A model generated the notes under the pieces. That model did no database searches. It saw only the letters and a program-made list of their open reading frames with translations, and was not told the DNA's origin. This document shows, one piece after another, positions 18,137-26,068 of a DNA stretch of 64,000 nucleotides. The stretch's first letter is position 1, and each line of letters opens with the position of its first letter. The DNA is from Sabulibacter ruber (lineage in GTDB: Bacteria; Bacteroidota; Bacteroidia; Cytophagales; Hymenobacteraceae): contig NZ_JAFFID010000007.1 in NCBI RefSeq assembly GCF_017355955.1, positions 62,001-126,000 on the forward strand, in the 5' to 3' direction. Position numbers and translations under genes: made by a program.

Positions 18137-18385
18137 ATGAAAAAGACATTGTTTCTGTTTGCTTCACTGGCTGGCTTTGTGAGCTTCTCTGCCTGTGATT
18201 CAAAAACAGAGAACCGTATGGAAGACCAGGCCGAGAAAGTGGAACTGCATGCTGAAATGGCTGGTGATTCCACGCTGGCAAGACAAGCCAGAGCTGTAAG
18301 AGATAGCGTGGACAAAGCAGATCCCAAAGACGATGATTCTACCCAGGGAGATGCCCAAACCCAAAACCAGGAAGGTTCTCAATAA
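18137..18385 (+). CDS. Small predicted lipoprotein (second of three related)
   Basis: An 82-residue protein with lipobox (FVSFSAC, Cys near residue 20), then a charged tail rich in Glu, Asp, Gln and Lys. Its leader (CAAAATAAAACT before the ATG) and first codons (ATGAAAAAGACATTGTT) are nearly identical to those of the next gene, so these two are a tandem duplication that includes the 5' region. The function is not known; charged helical lipoproteins of this size are often stress-related, but that is inference. Confidence 0.68.
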   Translation: MKKTLFLFASLAGFVSFSACDSKTENRMEDQAEKVELHAEMAGDSTLARQARAVRDSVDKADPKDDDSTQGDAQTQNQEGSQ

Positions 18386-18441
18386 GTAAGAAAGCCAGCT
18401 TTCACAAAGCTTGACTTCAGTAAGCCGTACAGAATAAAACT

Positions 18442-18708
18442 ATGAAAAAGACATTGTTGCTAACGTTTATGGCCGCTGGCCTTATGACCTTCGCCTCCTG
18501 TAACTCAACCACCGAGGACCGGGCCGAGAACCGTGCCGAAGAAGTGGAAGATTCTGCGGAAGAAGCCGGAAATGAGATTGAGGATGAAGCAGAAGAGGCA
18601 GGCGAAAAGATTGAGCGCGGTGCCGAAAAGGCCGGAGACAAACTTGAGGAAGGTGCGCAGAAGGTAGAGAACGCCGCTGAAGATGCCGCAGATGAAGTAA
18701 GAGAATAA
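18442..18708 (+). CDS. Small predicted lipoprotein with Glu/Ala-rich amphipathic repeats (third of three)
   Basis: An 88-residue protein with lipobox (LMTFASC, Cys near residue 20). The tail is a regular 7/11-residue pattern of Ala, Glu, Lys and Asp (AEEAGEKIERGAEKAGDKLE) that should form one long amphipathic helix. It resembles YtxH/apolipophorin-like or LEA-like sequences. It lies 56 bp after its paralogue and ends before a strong bidirectional terminator. Function unknown. Confidence 0.68.
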   Translation: MKKTLLLTFMAAGLMTFASCNSTTEDRAENRAEEVEDSAEEAGNEIEDEAEEAGEKIERGAEKAGDKLEEGAQKVENAAEDAADEVRE

Positions 18709-18722
18709 TCTTCCTTACCTGA

Positions 18723-18764
18723 AACAAAGAAGCGGGTGCTTGCAAAGGCACCCGCTTCTTTGTT
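18723..18764. terminator. Bidirectional terminator
   Basis: A 17-bp stem (AACAAAGAAGCGGGTGC and complement) with 8-nt loop TTGCAAAG and T-run on the plus strand. It separates the lipoprotein gene from a convergent minus-strand gene whose stop codon is right next to it. Confidence 0.82.
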
Positions 18765-19334
18765 TTATGGCCCCAACCTTCTTTGGATAAGGCTGTCTAC
18801 CAGGTGGTACAGCCGGGGCGGAGTAAGCGTGCGCCACGGAATCTTGTCCAGGTCGCCGCCAAAGTTGATGTAGTAATCCAGGTGGAACTGCTGCATCTCG
18901 CGCACCACAAATTCCTGGAAGCCGATGGCGGCAATCCAGCCGTCTTCCACTTCTTCAAACCACTCCTCGTAGTACGCATCATCTGAGCCGTGAAAGTTGA
19001 ACACGTTCTCGCCAATCAAGATAAAGTGGTTGATGCCCTCGCCCATCATCAGATCCAGGATGTTGCGCTTAAGGGTCATGATGTCATTGTTGAGCGTATC
19101 GTTCCACTCACCAATCATCTCTATGATGCCGTAGCCTTCGTTGTAATCGGCGTACAGAATCTTGATGAAAAGCGTCTCAGAATCTATGTCGTCCCACTGC
19201 GGGTGAATGTAGTAGCCGTAAATGGTGTGGGTATATTCAGACTCACTGTTCTCTGCACCGTACAGCGGCGAGCGTTCGTCTTCTGAGGCCGAGTAGGCTT
19301 CTATCCAGTTGTAAAAGGGTTCAATGGTGTGCAT
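18765..19334 (-). CDS. Conserved-looking hypothetical cytoplasmic protein
   Basis: A 189-residue acidic protein rich in Asp, Glu, Tyr and Trp (for example YYEEWFEEVEDGWIAAIGF) with no signal peptide or membrane segment. I do not recognise the family. Codon usage resembles neighbouring genes, which supports it as real. It is convergent with the small lipoproteins and lies downstream of the murQ operon on the same strand, but a terminator at 19397-19430 separates them. Confidence 0.65.
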   Translation of the reverse strand: MHTIEPFYNWIEAYSASEDERSPLYGAENSESEYTHTIYGYYIHPQWDDIDSETLFIKILYADYNEGYGIIEMIGEWNDTLNNDIMTLKRNILDLMMGEGINHFILIGENVFNFHGSDDAYYEEWFEEVEDGWIAAIGFQEFVVREMQQFHLDYYINFGGDLDKIPWRTLTPPRLYHLVDSLIQRRLGP

Positions 19335-19396
19335 GGCTGTAAAACTTGCTGCAGAATTGCATAACGGAGAAACAGTTCTGAAGGATGACCATCGGC

Positions 19397-19430
19397 ATAA
19401 AAAAAGATTCGCCGGGCTGCGACGAATCTT
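19397..19430 (-). terminator. Terminator of the murQ operon
   Basis: Read on the minus strand, AAGATTCG pairs with CGAATCTT and is followed by a run of seven T. It lies about 52 nt after the murQ stop. Confidence 0.7.
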
Positions 19431-19439
19431 CTTGCGGTG

Positions 19440-19479
19440 TTTCTGGCCTCTTTTAAAGAAAACAGGCCTAAATCAGAAA
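19440..19479. repeat. Dispersed hairpin repeat copy after murQ
   Basis: TTTCTGGCCT, TTTT, AAAG, AAAA, AGGCC, CAGAAA pair as a two-part stem. It sits between the murQ stop and the terminator, so both structures would be in the same 3' untranslated region. Confidence 0.5.
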
Positions 19480-19481
19480 TC

Positions 19482-20288
19482 TTAGTGTTCGCCTTGGGCA
19501 GAAATAGCGGCGCGTACGCTGCCGTGCAGATCCAGCAACTCCTTGGCTTTCTCCTCAGAGATGTTCAGTTCGTCCATGATCATGCGGGTGCCGCGGTCTA
19601 CCAGTTTGTGGTTAGTCAGCTGCATGTCTACCATCTTGTTGCCTTTCACGCGGCCCAACCGGATCATGGTAGAAGTGGTGAGCATGTTCAGAGCCAGTTT
19701 CTGGGCGGTGCCAGCTTTCATGCGGGTGCTGCCGGTCACAAACTCTGGTCCGGTCACTACCTCAACCGGGAACTTGGCCACTGCCGCTACTTTGCTGTTG
19801 GCGTTGCAGACAATGCACCCGGTGGTGATGCCCCGATCATTGCAGGCTTCCAGGCCGCCAATCACGTAAGGTGTACGGCCCGAGGCCGCGATGCCCACCA
19901 CCACGTCTTTCTCGTTCACGCCAAAGGCATTCAGATCTCTAATGGCCTGCTGGTCATCGTCCTCGGCAAACTCCACGGCTTTCCGGATGGCGGTATCGCC
20001 GCCGGCCATGATCCCGATGACCATGTCAAACGGTACGCCGTAGGTGGGAGGGCACTCAGAGGCGTCTACCACGCCTAAGCGGCCACTGGTACCCGCGCCA
20101 ATGTAAAACAACCGGCCGCCTTCTTTCATCTTGGCCACGGTGGCCTCCACTAGTTTCTCCAACTGCGGAATGGCTTTTTCCACGGCCAACGGCACGGTTT
20201 TGTCTTCTTTGTTGATGTTGGTGAGAAGCTCATGCACGCTCATCTGTTCCAGATGGTTGTAATGCGAGGGGGTTTCGGTGGTGCTCAT
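19482..20288 (-). CDS. murQ: N-acetylmuramic acid 6-phosphate etherase
   Basis: A 268-residue SIS-domain enzyme that removes the lactyl ether from MurNAc 6-phosphate to give GlcNAc 6-phosphate in peptidoglycan recycling. Visible family signatures are FYIGAGTSGRLGVVDASECPP, GVIAGG-type GIMAGGDTAIRKA, GIAASGRTPYV, and GSTRMKAGTAQK. Its start overlaps the stop of the upstream sugar kinase gene by four bases (ATGA), implying translational coupling. The pair fits a two-step recycling route: kinase first, then etherase. Slightly shorter than the usual 300 residues because the C-terminal helical part is short. Confidence 0.95.
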   Translation of the reverse strand: MSTTETPSHYNHLEQMSVHELLTNINKEDKTVPLAVEKAIPQLEKLVEATVAKMKEGGRLFYIGAGTSGRLGVVDASECPPTYGVPFDMVIGIMAGGDTAIRKAVEFAEDDDQQAIRDLNAFGVNEKDVVVGIAASGRTPYVIGGLEACNDRGITTGCIVCNANSKVAAVAKFPVEVVTGPEFVTGSTRMKAGTAQKLALNMLTTSTMIRLGRVKGNKMVDMQLTNHKLVDRGTRMIMDELNISEEKAKELLDLHGSVRAAISAQGEH

Positions 20289-21136
20289 ACGGTAATTTTC
20301 TGTTGGTGGTACAGGCTCAGGCCTGCAATTGGACTCTCTAATATGTTTCCTACGGTGATGCCGTACTGTTGGGCTACGGTGCGGAGGATGTCTCCGAAAT
20401 AAAACGCTATGGACCCCACAAAGTGGGTTGTCTTCTGCTGGTAGTCTGGGTACTTCACCACTGTTTTCTCAAAGAAATCGGCAAAACACTGCGAAATCAG
20501 CTGGTGGATGTACGGGTGTGCGCGATGATCTGAGAGGAACCTGGCGTAGGCAGCCATGTACCGGTTGGGGTAAGGTTTGCGGTACACGTGGTCCACAATC
20601 TCGTCGCGGTTGGTGTTGTAACGGTCCATGAACGCTTGGTGGATGTCCTGCGGAAGTTCCTGGTTCAGGAAGGCTTGCACCAGGCGCTTGCCCATGTAGC
20701 CGCCGCTGCCCTCGTCGCCTAAGATGAAGCCCAGGTTGGGCACGTTCTGGATGATCTTCTCGCCATCGTACAGACAGGAATTGGAACCGGTACCCAAGAT
20801 ACAGGCAATGCCTTCCTGGTGGCCGCACAAGGCCCGGGCAGCTGCCTCCAGGTCATGGTGCACGTTGATCTGGGCTTTGGGGAAATGCTCTCTAATGGCC
20901 GCCGCCACTACTGCCTGCTTGTCTTTGGCGCTGCAGCCGGCGCCGTAGAAATACACCTCCTGCGGGGTCTCGCCATTGAGTTGGGGAAGAAGCTCCTCCC
21001 GCAGCATGTGGGCAATTTCATCCGTGTTCTGGTAATAGGGGTTGATCCCCGGGGTATGGGCCTGGCCGGTTACACCCTCGGAGTCAATCAGACGCCAGGC
21101 TGTTTTGGTAGAGCCGCTGTCAGCAATCAGAATCAT
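20285..21136 (-). CDS. BadF/BadG/BcrA-type amino-sugar kinase (GlcNAc or MurNAc kinase)
   Basis: A 283-residue ASKHA-fold ATPase. The phosphate-1 loop is ADSGSTKTAW near the N-terminus; ILGTGSNSCLYDG is phosphate-2, and GDEGSGGYMGKRL and FVGSIAFYF are further family marks. The family includes eukaryotic-type GlcNAc kinase and clostridial MurK, which phosphorylates MurNAc and GlcNAc. Coupling to murQ by ATGA overlap favours supply of MurNAc 6-phosphate; this is inference. I start at ATG 21136 because it directly precedes the conserved ILIADSGST. A longer in-frame start at 21181 adds a non-conserved tail. Confidence 0.85.
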   Translation of the reverse strand: MILIADSGSTKTAWRLIDSEGVTGQAHTPGINPYYQNTDEIAHMLREELLPQLNGETPQEVYFYGAGCSAKDKQAVVAAAIREHFPKAQINVHHDLEAAARALCGHQEGIACILGTGSNSCLYDGEKIIQNVPNLGFILGDEGSGGYMGKRLVQAFLNQELPQDIHQAFMDRYNTNRDEIVDHVYRKPYPNRYMAAYARFLSDHRAHPYIHQLISQCFADFFEKTVVKYPDYQQKTTHFVGSIAFYFGDILRTVAQQYGITVGNILESPIAGLSLYHQQKITV

Positions 21137-21188
21137 AGAAGTAGTGAAGAATTGGGGCCAAATCTCTGAAAAACTGCCCAAACAAAAG

Positions 21189-21419
21189 CTATTTTTTTAA
21201 GATTCCTACCACAGAAAACTTATCAAAGACAAACTCAGTGTGGGGCGCGTCTTTCAGTTCCTCGGTCAAGTCCTGCCCGGCCCAATGCTCGTAATGCTGC
21301 CCCTTGCGCCACAGCCGAGACTTGGTCACATCATAGATCTCGCCTTTGTAGGCCACCCAGATTTCGTCTCTGTCTTGTCCATTCCTGAGGGCCAACTGGG
21401 CGCGGGTGTATTCTTGCAT
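21189..21419 (-). CDS. Small cytochrome b5-like heme-binding domain protein
   Basis: A 76-residue protein resembling the stand-alone cytochrome b5-like/steroid-binding family. Marks are the N-terminal EYTRAQLALRNG, WVAYKGEIYDVTKS, and the heme-ligand region GQHYEHWAGQDLTEELKDAPH with candidate axial His residues. No signal peptide or membrane segment, so cytosolic. It lies 52 bp upstream of the kinase-murQ pair and may share their transcript, though no functional link is known. Its start codon lies just after an arm of the 21425-21818 inverted repeat, so a repeat forms most of its leader. Confidence 0.8.
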   Translation of the reverse strand: MQEYTRAQLALRNGQDRDEIWVAYKGEIYDVTKSRLWRKGQHYEHWAGQDLTEELKDAPHTEFVFDKFSVVGILKK

Positions 21420-21463
21420 GGGGGTAATGTGCTAATGAGTTAATGTGCTGATGTGCTGATTGT

Positions 21464-21502
21464 TTTTTTCGGCCTGTTTTCTGAAAACTAGGTCTGAAAC
21501 GA
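21464..21502. repeat. Dispersed hairpin repeat, degenerate copy
   Basis: TTTTTTTCGGCCTGTTTT, CTG, AAAACTAGGTCTGAAAC fits the family pattern with partial pairing. Confidence 0.45.
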
Positions 21503-21527
21503 CTTTCTTTCAAACCATAACACCTTT

Positions 21528-21704
21528 TGTCATCCTGAAAGGATCTTGTGGGCGAACGGTAATTCAGTTGGCAGTTGCTGAAAGGCTCAAATGAGGGAAT
21601 TAGACTCTCCGCTCAACTTTAAAACATAATCTTTATTCATTCAGCTTTAAGGTTGCATAGCTTCTGTTTGTCAAGCTTGCCCACAAGATCCTTTCAGGAT
21701 GACA
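21528..21704. mobile_element. Internally deleted GIY-YIG element (no gene)
   Basis: The 30-nt ends (21528-21557 and 21675-21704) match in inverted orientation at 28 of 30 positions and are the same ends as the full elements at 29054 and 30824. Read on the minus strand, the segment next to one end is TTGACAAACAGAAGCTATG, matching the leader and start codon of the nuclease genes (GACAAGCAGAAGCTATG). The other inner end reads TACCGTTCGCCC, also as in the full copy. The coding part is gone. This is the expected shape of a non-autonomous derivative. Confidence 0.72.
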
Positions 21705-21815
21705 AAGTGGGGAAGGTTATTCCATCAGTACATTCCCGCTGATTGGCACATCAGCACCTTACCTCATCAAACCATTGCTCACCTTAGCACATCAGCACAT
21801 TAACAAATTAGCACA

Positions 21816-22964
21816 TTAAAACCTCGCCTGCATCAGAATCCAGCGGTGCGGTACCTCGCCGTCGGCGGCGGTGAGGTAGTCCTGATAGCTGCAAGGAACT
21901 ACAAAGGGTGGGCGCTGGCCGGAGAGGTCTTCTATTTCCATCCACCATTTCTCAGTGTGGCGGTTTTTGTAGAAAGCCATCTTGTTGGGGTTGTCATGGA
22001 AGCCCACCGAGAATTTCAGGAACTGGTTGCTCTGGAAGTCCAGGGAAGGGAGCCGTTGGTAGTAACCCTCAATGCTGTACCAGACCATGGTGGCCAGCGT
22101 GGTGGCGGTGAGGCTGCGGTGGTCAAACTCGGGACGGTAGCCGTAGAAGCCCAGGGAACTGAGTTGGTTGTTCTGGCCGGCGTACCAGCAAAGCTGACAG
22201 GCTTCCTCGCCGGTGAGGCCAAACGGATTGGCGTATTGCTGACCGGGTGCATCCTGGTGCCGGATAGCCGAGACATCAAAGCTCATCAAATCAGCCTGTC
22301 TGATCACGGGTTCCATTTCCTGCATCTGCTGCCTCACCTGCCCTACGCGGAACAACTCAAAGTGTAGTTTCTCCAGGGCGGCCAGCGTAGAAGATTCGGT
22401 TAAATAGGTCTGGTGGCCCAGGTTGCTGAACCCAAACAGATAGGTGGGCTCATGCAACAGAATGCGGTGCAGGTGGCTTTGCTCCGGGGTGGCCCGCTCA
22501 TCATCAACCATGTCCAGTTGGCTGTCTACCATGACCAGATTAACTGTTTTCCCCAGGTGCTCGTACCCTAAGAACTGACCGTACGTGAGATCATGGGAAC
22601 CGCCCAGCAGAATAGGAAATTTGCCCGCGTCTACCAATGTCTCTATCACTTCTTTCAGGCGCAGGTAGGTATCTTCCAAATGAATACCGGGCAGCAGGTT
22701 GCCCAAATCCATCAAGAGCCAGGCACCGGTTCCCTTCATGAGCCGGTATAGTTCCTGCCGTATCCGGTTGGGGCCCTGGTAGGTGACATCGGTGGTGTTG
22801 GTGGAGCCGCGGTATTCTGGTAAACCAATGAGAACCACCTCGGCAGAGCGCCAGTCCGGGAACGAGTGCACGAAAGGTGCCAGGTAACTTCCTACTGATT
22901 TGGGGTTTTCTGGATAACCGAAAGGATCTTCTGGAAGAGGTTCAAAAAAGATGGAAAGATTCAT
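21816..22964 (-). CDS. Arginase/formimidoylglutamase-fold protein with altered metal motifs
   Basis: A 382-residue protein of the ureohydrolase superfamily, often annotated formimidoylglutamase in Bacteroidota. Fold motifs are present: VVLIGLPEYRGSTNT, PILLGGSHDLT, VNLVMVDSQLDM and MSFDVSAIRHQDAPG. In active arginases the metal motifs are GGDHS, DAHxD and SxDxDxxDP. Here the second reads DSQLD (His to Gln) and the third SFDVS (second Asp to Ser), so two of six expected ligands are missing. Ordinary dimanganese chemistry is therefore doubtful; a structural role or other substrate is possible. Stop codon overlaps a repeat arm. Confidence 0.82.
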   Translation of the reverse strand: MNLSIFFEPLPEDPFGYPENPKSVGSYLAPFVHSFPDWRSAEVVLIGLPEYRGSTNTTDVTYQGPNRIRQELYRLMKGTGAWLLMDLGNLLPGIHLEDTYLRLKEVIETLVDAGKFPILLGGSHDLTYGQFLGYEHLGKTVNLVMVDSQLDMVDDERATPEQSHLHRILLHEPTYLFGFSNLGHQTYLTESSTLAALEKLHFELFRVGQVRQQMQEMEPVIRQADLMSFDVSAIRHQDAPGQQYANPFGLTGEEACQLCWYAGQNNQLSSLGFYGYRPEFDHRSLTATTLATMVWYSIEGYYQRLPSLDFQSNQFLKFSVGFHDNPNKMAFYKNRHTEKWWMEIEDLSGQRPPFVVPCSYQDYLTAADGEVPHRWILMQARF

Positions 22965-23120
22965 GAAGTGTGTCAGGCAAAAATCAAATTTAGGTAATTA
23001 TCGGCCATGTGGCCGAAGCAATTTTGATAATTTGGTGAAGTAGGAGGAAAGCCGTTTTATTTTTTTTAATTCTTATTTGCCTTATCTTAACCGAACAAAG
23101 AACTAAGAAACGCTAAATCT

Positions 23121-24887
23121 ATGAAAGTAACCCGGGTTTTTGATCTGCTAACCAATCAGTTACAGCAGTTTCCGCAACCAGATTGTCTGGCGGCAAAAAT
23201 CAATGGAGAATGGGTGAAATACAGTACGCAGCAAGTGATTGAGACGGTAAACACGTTGAGCCTTGCGTTGATCCGGTCGGGGATCAGGAAAGACGACAAA
23301 GTAGCCCTGATTTCCATGAACCGCCCGGAGTGGGTATTCGCAGATTACGGTATCCAGCAGACCGGAGCCGTGAGCGTGCCCATGTATCCTACCATTACGG
23401 TGGAAGATTACCGCTACATTCTGAAAGACTCAGAAACCAAACTCATCCTGGTTTCTACCGAAGACCTATACAACAAAGTGAAGGAAGCCGCCAGCGATGT
23501 GCCGGGCGTGCAGGAGATCTACACCTTTGACCGGGTGCCCGGGGCTAAGCACTGGACCGAGTTACTGAAACTGGGCGAAGGGCAGAATCCGGCCGAGCTG
23601 GAGCCTTACAAAGCCGCCGTGCAGCCTTCAGATTTGCTTTCCATCATCTATACGTCTGGTACCACCGGCGCTCCCAAAGGGGTAATGCTTTCGCACAACA
23701 ACCTGGTGAGCAATTTCACCTCGGCCATGCCGTACGTGCCCGTGAACCAGACGCACCGTGCCTTGAGCTTCTTGCCGCTGTGCCATATCTATGAGCGCAT
23801 GGTGTCCTGCATTTACATGTCGGTGGGCGTGTCTATCTACTTTGCCGAGAGTATTGATAAAGTAGGCGATAATCTCAGGGAAGTAGGCCCGCACATCTTC
23901 GTGACCGTGCCACGTCTGCTGGAGAAAGTCTATGACAAGATTGTGGCCAAAGGCGGCGAGCTTACCGGCGTAAAGAAAGGCCTGTTCTTCTGGGCTTTGG
24001 GTTTGGGCCAGAAATACGACACGCGTACCTCGCCGGGGGGCTGGTATGACTTCCAGCTGAAACTGGCCCGCAAGCTCATCTTCTCTAAATGGAAAGAGGC
24101 CTTGGGCGGCAACGTGAAGGTGATTGTGTCTGGTGGGGCAGCCTTGCAACCGCGCCTGGCCCGCGTGTTCTGGGCCGCCGATATCCGGGTAATGGAAGGC
24201 TACGGCCTCACCGAGACTTCGCCGGTAATTGCCGTGAACCGCTACGAACCCGAGAACAACGTGATTGGCACCGTGGGCCCGGCTATTGACAACGTGGAGA
24301 TCAGAATTGCCGAGGATGGTGAGATTCTGACCCGCAGCAAGAGCGTGATGGTGGGCTATTACAAACGCCCTGACCTCACCGCCGAGGTGATTGACCCTGA
24401 TGGCTGGTTCCATACCGGCGACATTGGGGAACTGGTGGAAGGCAAATACCTCAAAATCACCGACCGCAAGAAAGAGATGTTCAAGACCTCGGGCGGGAAG
24501 TACATCGCGCCGCAGCTCATTGAAAATAAACTAAAGGAATCTCTGGTCATTGAGCAGGTGATGGTAGTGGGCGAGGGCGAGAAATTCCCAGCGGCGCTCA
24601 TAGTGCCGGCCTATGAAGGCCTGCGGGAGTGGTGCAGAATCCACAACATCGCCTACACCACAAACGAGGAGATGATCAAAAAGCCGGAGGTGCTGGACAA
24701 GTTCCAGAAGGAGATTGACAAGGCCAACGAGCACCTGGCGCAGTACGAGAAGATCAAGAAGTTTGTGCTGCTGTCTAAGCCATGGAGCGTGGAAACCGGC
24801 GAGATGACGCCCAAACTCAGCATCAAACGCAAGATCATCACCAATAACAACCGTGATTTGATTGACAGTCTGTACCGCACGGCCTAA
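23121..24887 (+). CDS. Long-chain fatty acid-CoA ligase (AMP-forming)
   Basis: A 588-residue ANL-superfamily enzyme that activates fatty acids through an acyl-adenylate. Visible motifs are the ATP loop IYTSGTTGAPKGVMLSH, GYGLTETSPVIAVNRYE, DGWFHTGDIGEL, and the hinge DRKKEMFKTSGGKYIAPQ with the catalytic-domain Lys near the C-terminus (KLSIKRKII). It resembles bacterial FadD15/long-chain ligases with no signal peptide, so it acts at the inner face of the membrane. It precedes a beta-oxidation cluster (26.6-33.1 kb) that would degrade its products. A perfect terminator follows. Confidence 0.92.
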   Translation: MKVTRVFDLLTNQLQQFPQPDCLAAKINGEWVKYSTQQVIETVNTLSLALIRSGIRKDDKVALISMNRPEWVFADYGIQQTGAVSVPMYPTITVEDYRYILKDSETKLILVSTEDLYNKVKEAASDVPGVQEIYTFDRVPGAKHWTELLKLGEGQNPAELEPYKAAVQPSDLLSIIYTSGTTGAPKGVMLSHNNLVSNFTSAMPYVPVNQTHRALSFLPLCHIYERMVSCIYMSVGVSIYFAESIDKVGDNLREVGPHIFVTVPRLLEKVYDKIVAKGGELTGVKKGLFFWALGLGQKYDTRTSPGGWYDFQLKLARKLIFSKWKEALGGNVKVIVSGGAALQPRLARVFWAADIRVMEGYGLTETSPVIAVNRYEPENNVIGTVGPAIDNVEIRIAEDGEILTRSKSVMVGYYKRPDLTAEVIDPDGWFHTGDIGELVEGKYLKITDRKKEMFKTSGGKYIAPQLIENKLKESLVIEQVMVVGEGEKFPAALIVPAYEGLREWCRIHNIAYTTNEEMIKKPEVLDKFQKEIDKANEHLAQYEKIKKFVLLSKPWSVETGEMTPKLSIKRKIITNNNRDLIDSLYRTA

Positions 24888-24901
24888 GGCAGGTGAACCC
24901 A

Positions 24902-24935
24902 AGAAGAAGAGACGTAATGTTACGTCTCTTCTTCT
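24902..24935 (+). terminator. Rho-independent terminator after the acyl-CoA ligase gene
   Basis: AGAAGAAGAGACGTAA and its complement form a 15-16-bp perfect stem with a tight loop, followed by CTGTTTT. Confidence 0.85.
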
Positions 24936-24951
24936 GTTTTAAAGCAAAACT

Positions 24952-24990
24952 CGTTTAGCGGCTGTTTTCCTAAAAACGGGGCTAAAACAG
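24952..24990. repeat. Dispersed hairpin repeat copy
   Basis: CGTTTAGCGGCTGTTTT, CCT, AAAAACGGGGCTAAAACAG is a well-preserved family copy. It lies only 16 nt after a complete, separate terminator, which argues that this repeat is not itself needed as terminator. Confidence 0.6.
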
Positions 24991-25019
24991 AAACAAACTA
25001 TCCAATATTAAATATTGAT

Positions 25020-25847
25020 GTGAGAAATAAAATTTACAAACGTTTTGCCGTAGGAATAGGCTTGCTTTCCCCAAGCTTGGTGCAGGCGCAAAAGGCATTT
25101 TTTGTTCCAGAGCCTTTGGTAATGCCCGTTCATAGCCAAGGTAATCAACTGCACCTGTCTGCCGGGGTAGGTGGAGGAGTAGGGCTTGTGACTTCTTATG
25201 CCATTACGAACCACTTAGCGGTATATATTTCAGGAACACGAAATCCCTGGACCTCTAGTCATACTTCCTTGCTTGGCGGACGCTATAAAGTTGATCATAA
25301 TGATTATGCTATTGCCGGTGGGGTTGGTTATCTAATTAATCCAGAATCAGAAAGATGGGTGGTGGAGGTCTATGGGGGTGCTGCCCGGCACAGCGTTGAT
25401 AACTTACATTATTCTGTTAGTCTTAGTTATGAAGACCCAGGTACCAAAACAGATGCCAGTTACTGGAGTTTTAACGGTCAGGTCAATCTTAATAAGCGAA
25501 CCAAGAGATTAGAATTAGGGGGTGGGATTAGAATGACCTATAATGCCTATGACAAATTCCAATTCCAAGATTATGCAGCCTCAACTGATACCAGATTATT
25601 ATATAAAGATCTCTGGAGTATCAATGCTGAACCTGTAGGGAATCTAAGCATAGTAATGGGTCGATTCAAAATTAACGGCCAGGCCGGTATCTCTGTTCCC
25701 ATTGTTGAAAAGGAAAGAAATGTCTACGTGCAAAATGTCCATACTTTAGAAGAAGGTATGGTAGGCGGACGCATAGACAAAGTTGGGATAGCGGCATTTA
25801 TTCTGAGGTTTGGCCTTCAATACAATTTGGATCTAGGGAATGATTAA
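25020..25847 (+). CDS. Predicted outer-membrane beta-barrel protein, unknown function
   Basis: A 275-residue protein starting with GTG at 25020; an ATG two bases earlier is out of frame. The signal peptide ends near residue 24 (LLSPSLVQAQ). The mature part has alternating short strands with Gly and aromatic residues (GGGVGLVTSYAITNHLAVYISG) and ends in a barrel-like FGLQYNLDLGND. The coding sequence is more AT-rich than its neighbours, a possible sign of recent acquisition or weak selection. I do not recognise the family. It stands alone between the acyl-CoA ligase and the MarR gene. Confidence 0.7.
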   Translation: MRNKIYKRFAVGIGLLSPSLVQAQKAFFVPEPLVMPVHSQGNQLHLSAGVGGGVGLVTSYAITNHLAVYISGTRNPWTSSHTSLLGGRYKVDHNDYAIAGGVGYLINPESERWVVEVYGGAARHSVDNLHYSVSLSYEDPGTKTDASYWSFNGQVNLNKRTKRLELGGGIRMTYNAYDKFQFQDYAASTDTRLLYKDLWSINAEPVGNLSIVMGRFKINGQAGISVPIVEKERNVYVQNVHTLEEGMVGGRIDKVGIAAFILRFGLQYNLDLGND

Positions 25848-25941
25848 TAACCGGCCTTTCTCTGCTGTGAAACCTTATCAAACTTAAGCACCTCCTTATT
25901 TGCCTGCTGTGCATTAAGGTTGAATGACTTTTAGAGAATGT

Positions 25942-25979
25942 CGTGTCTGGCCTGCTTTCCGTAAAGTAGAGTAAAACAC
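25942..25979. repeat. Dispersed hairpin repeat, degenerate copy
   Basis: CGTGTCTGGCCTGCTTT, CCGT, AAAGTAGAGTAAAACAC fits the family pattern, upstream of the MarR gene. Confidence 0.45.
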
Positions 25980-26040
25980 ATATCACCTTGGCATGGGAAA
26001 AAAATCTTTATAAATGGTATGCAAGCATAACATTTATTTT

Positions 26041-26048
26041 TAAATTTG
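26041..26048 (+). promoter_or_regulatory. Candidate -7 promoter box of the MarR gene
   Basis: TAAATTTG fits TAnnTTTG exactly, 20 nt before the start codon, in an AT-rich stretch. No clear TTG box. Confidence 0.4.
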
Positions 26049-26068
26049 GTAAGAGACAAACAGACCAC

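Larger units (their letters stand above)
21425..21818. repeat. Outer inverted repeat of TAATGTGCT words enclosing a short GIY-YIG-type element
   Basis: Arms 21425-21457 and 21786-21818 (TAATGTGCTAAT, two unlike bases, GTTAATGTGCTGATGTGCT) pair almost completely. One arm ends 5 bp from the cytochrome b5-like start codon. The other overlaps the stop codon of the arginase-like gene. Inside lie a hairpin-repeat copy and the 21528-21704 element, so three repeat types are nested in one gap of about 400 bp. Confidence 0.6.
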
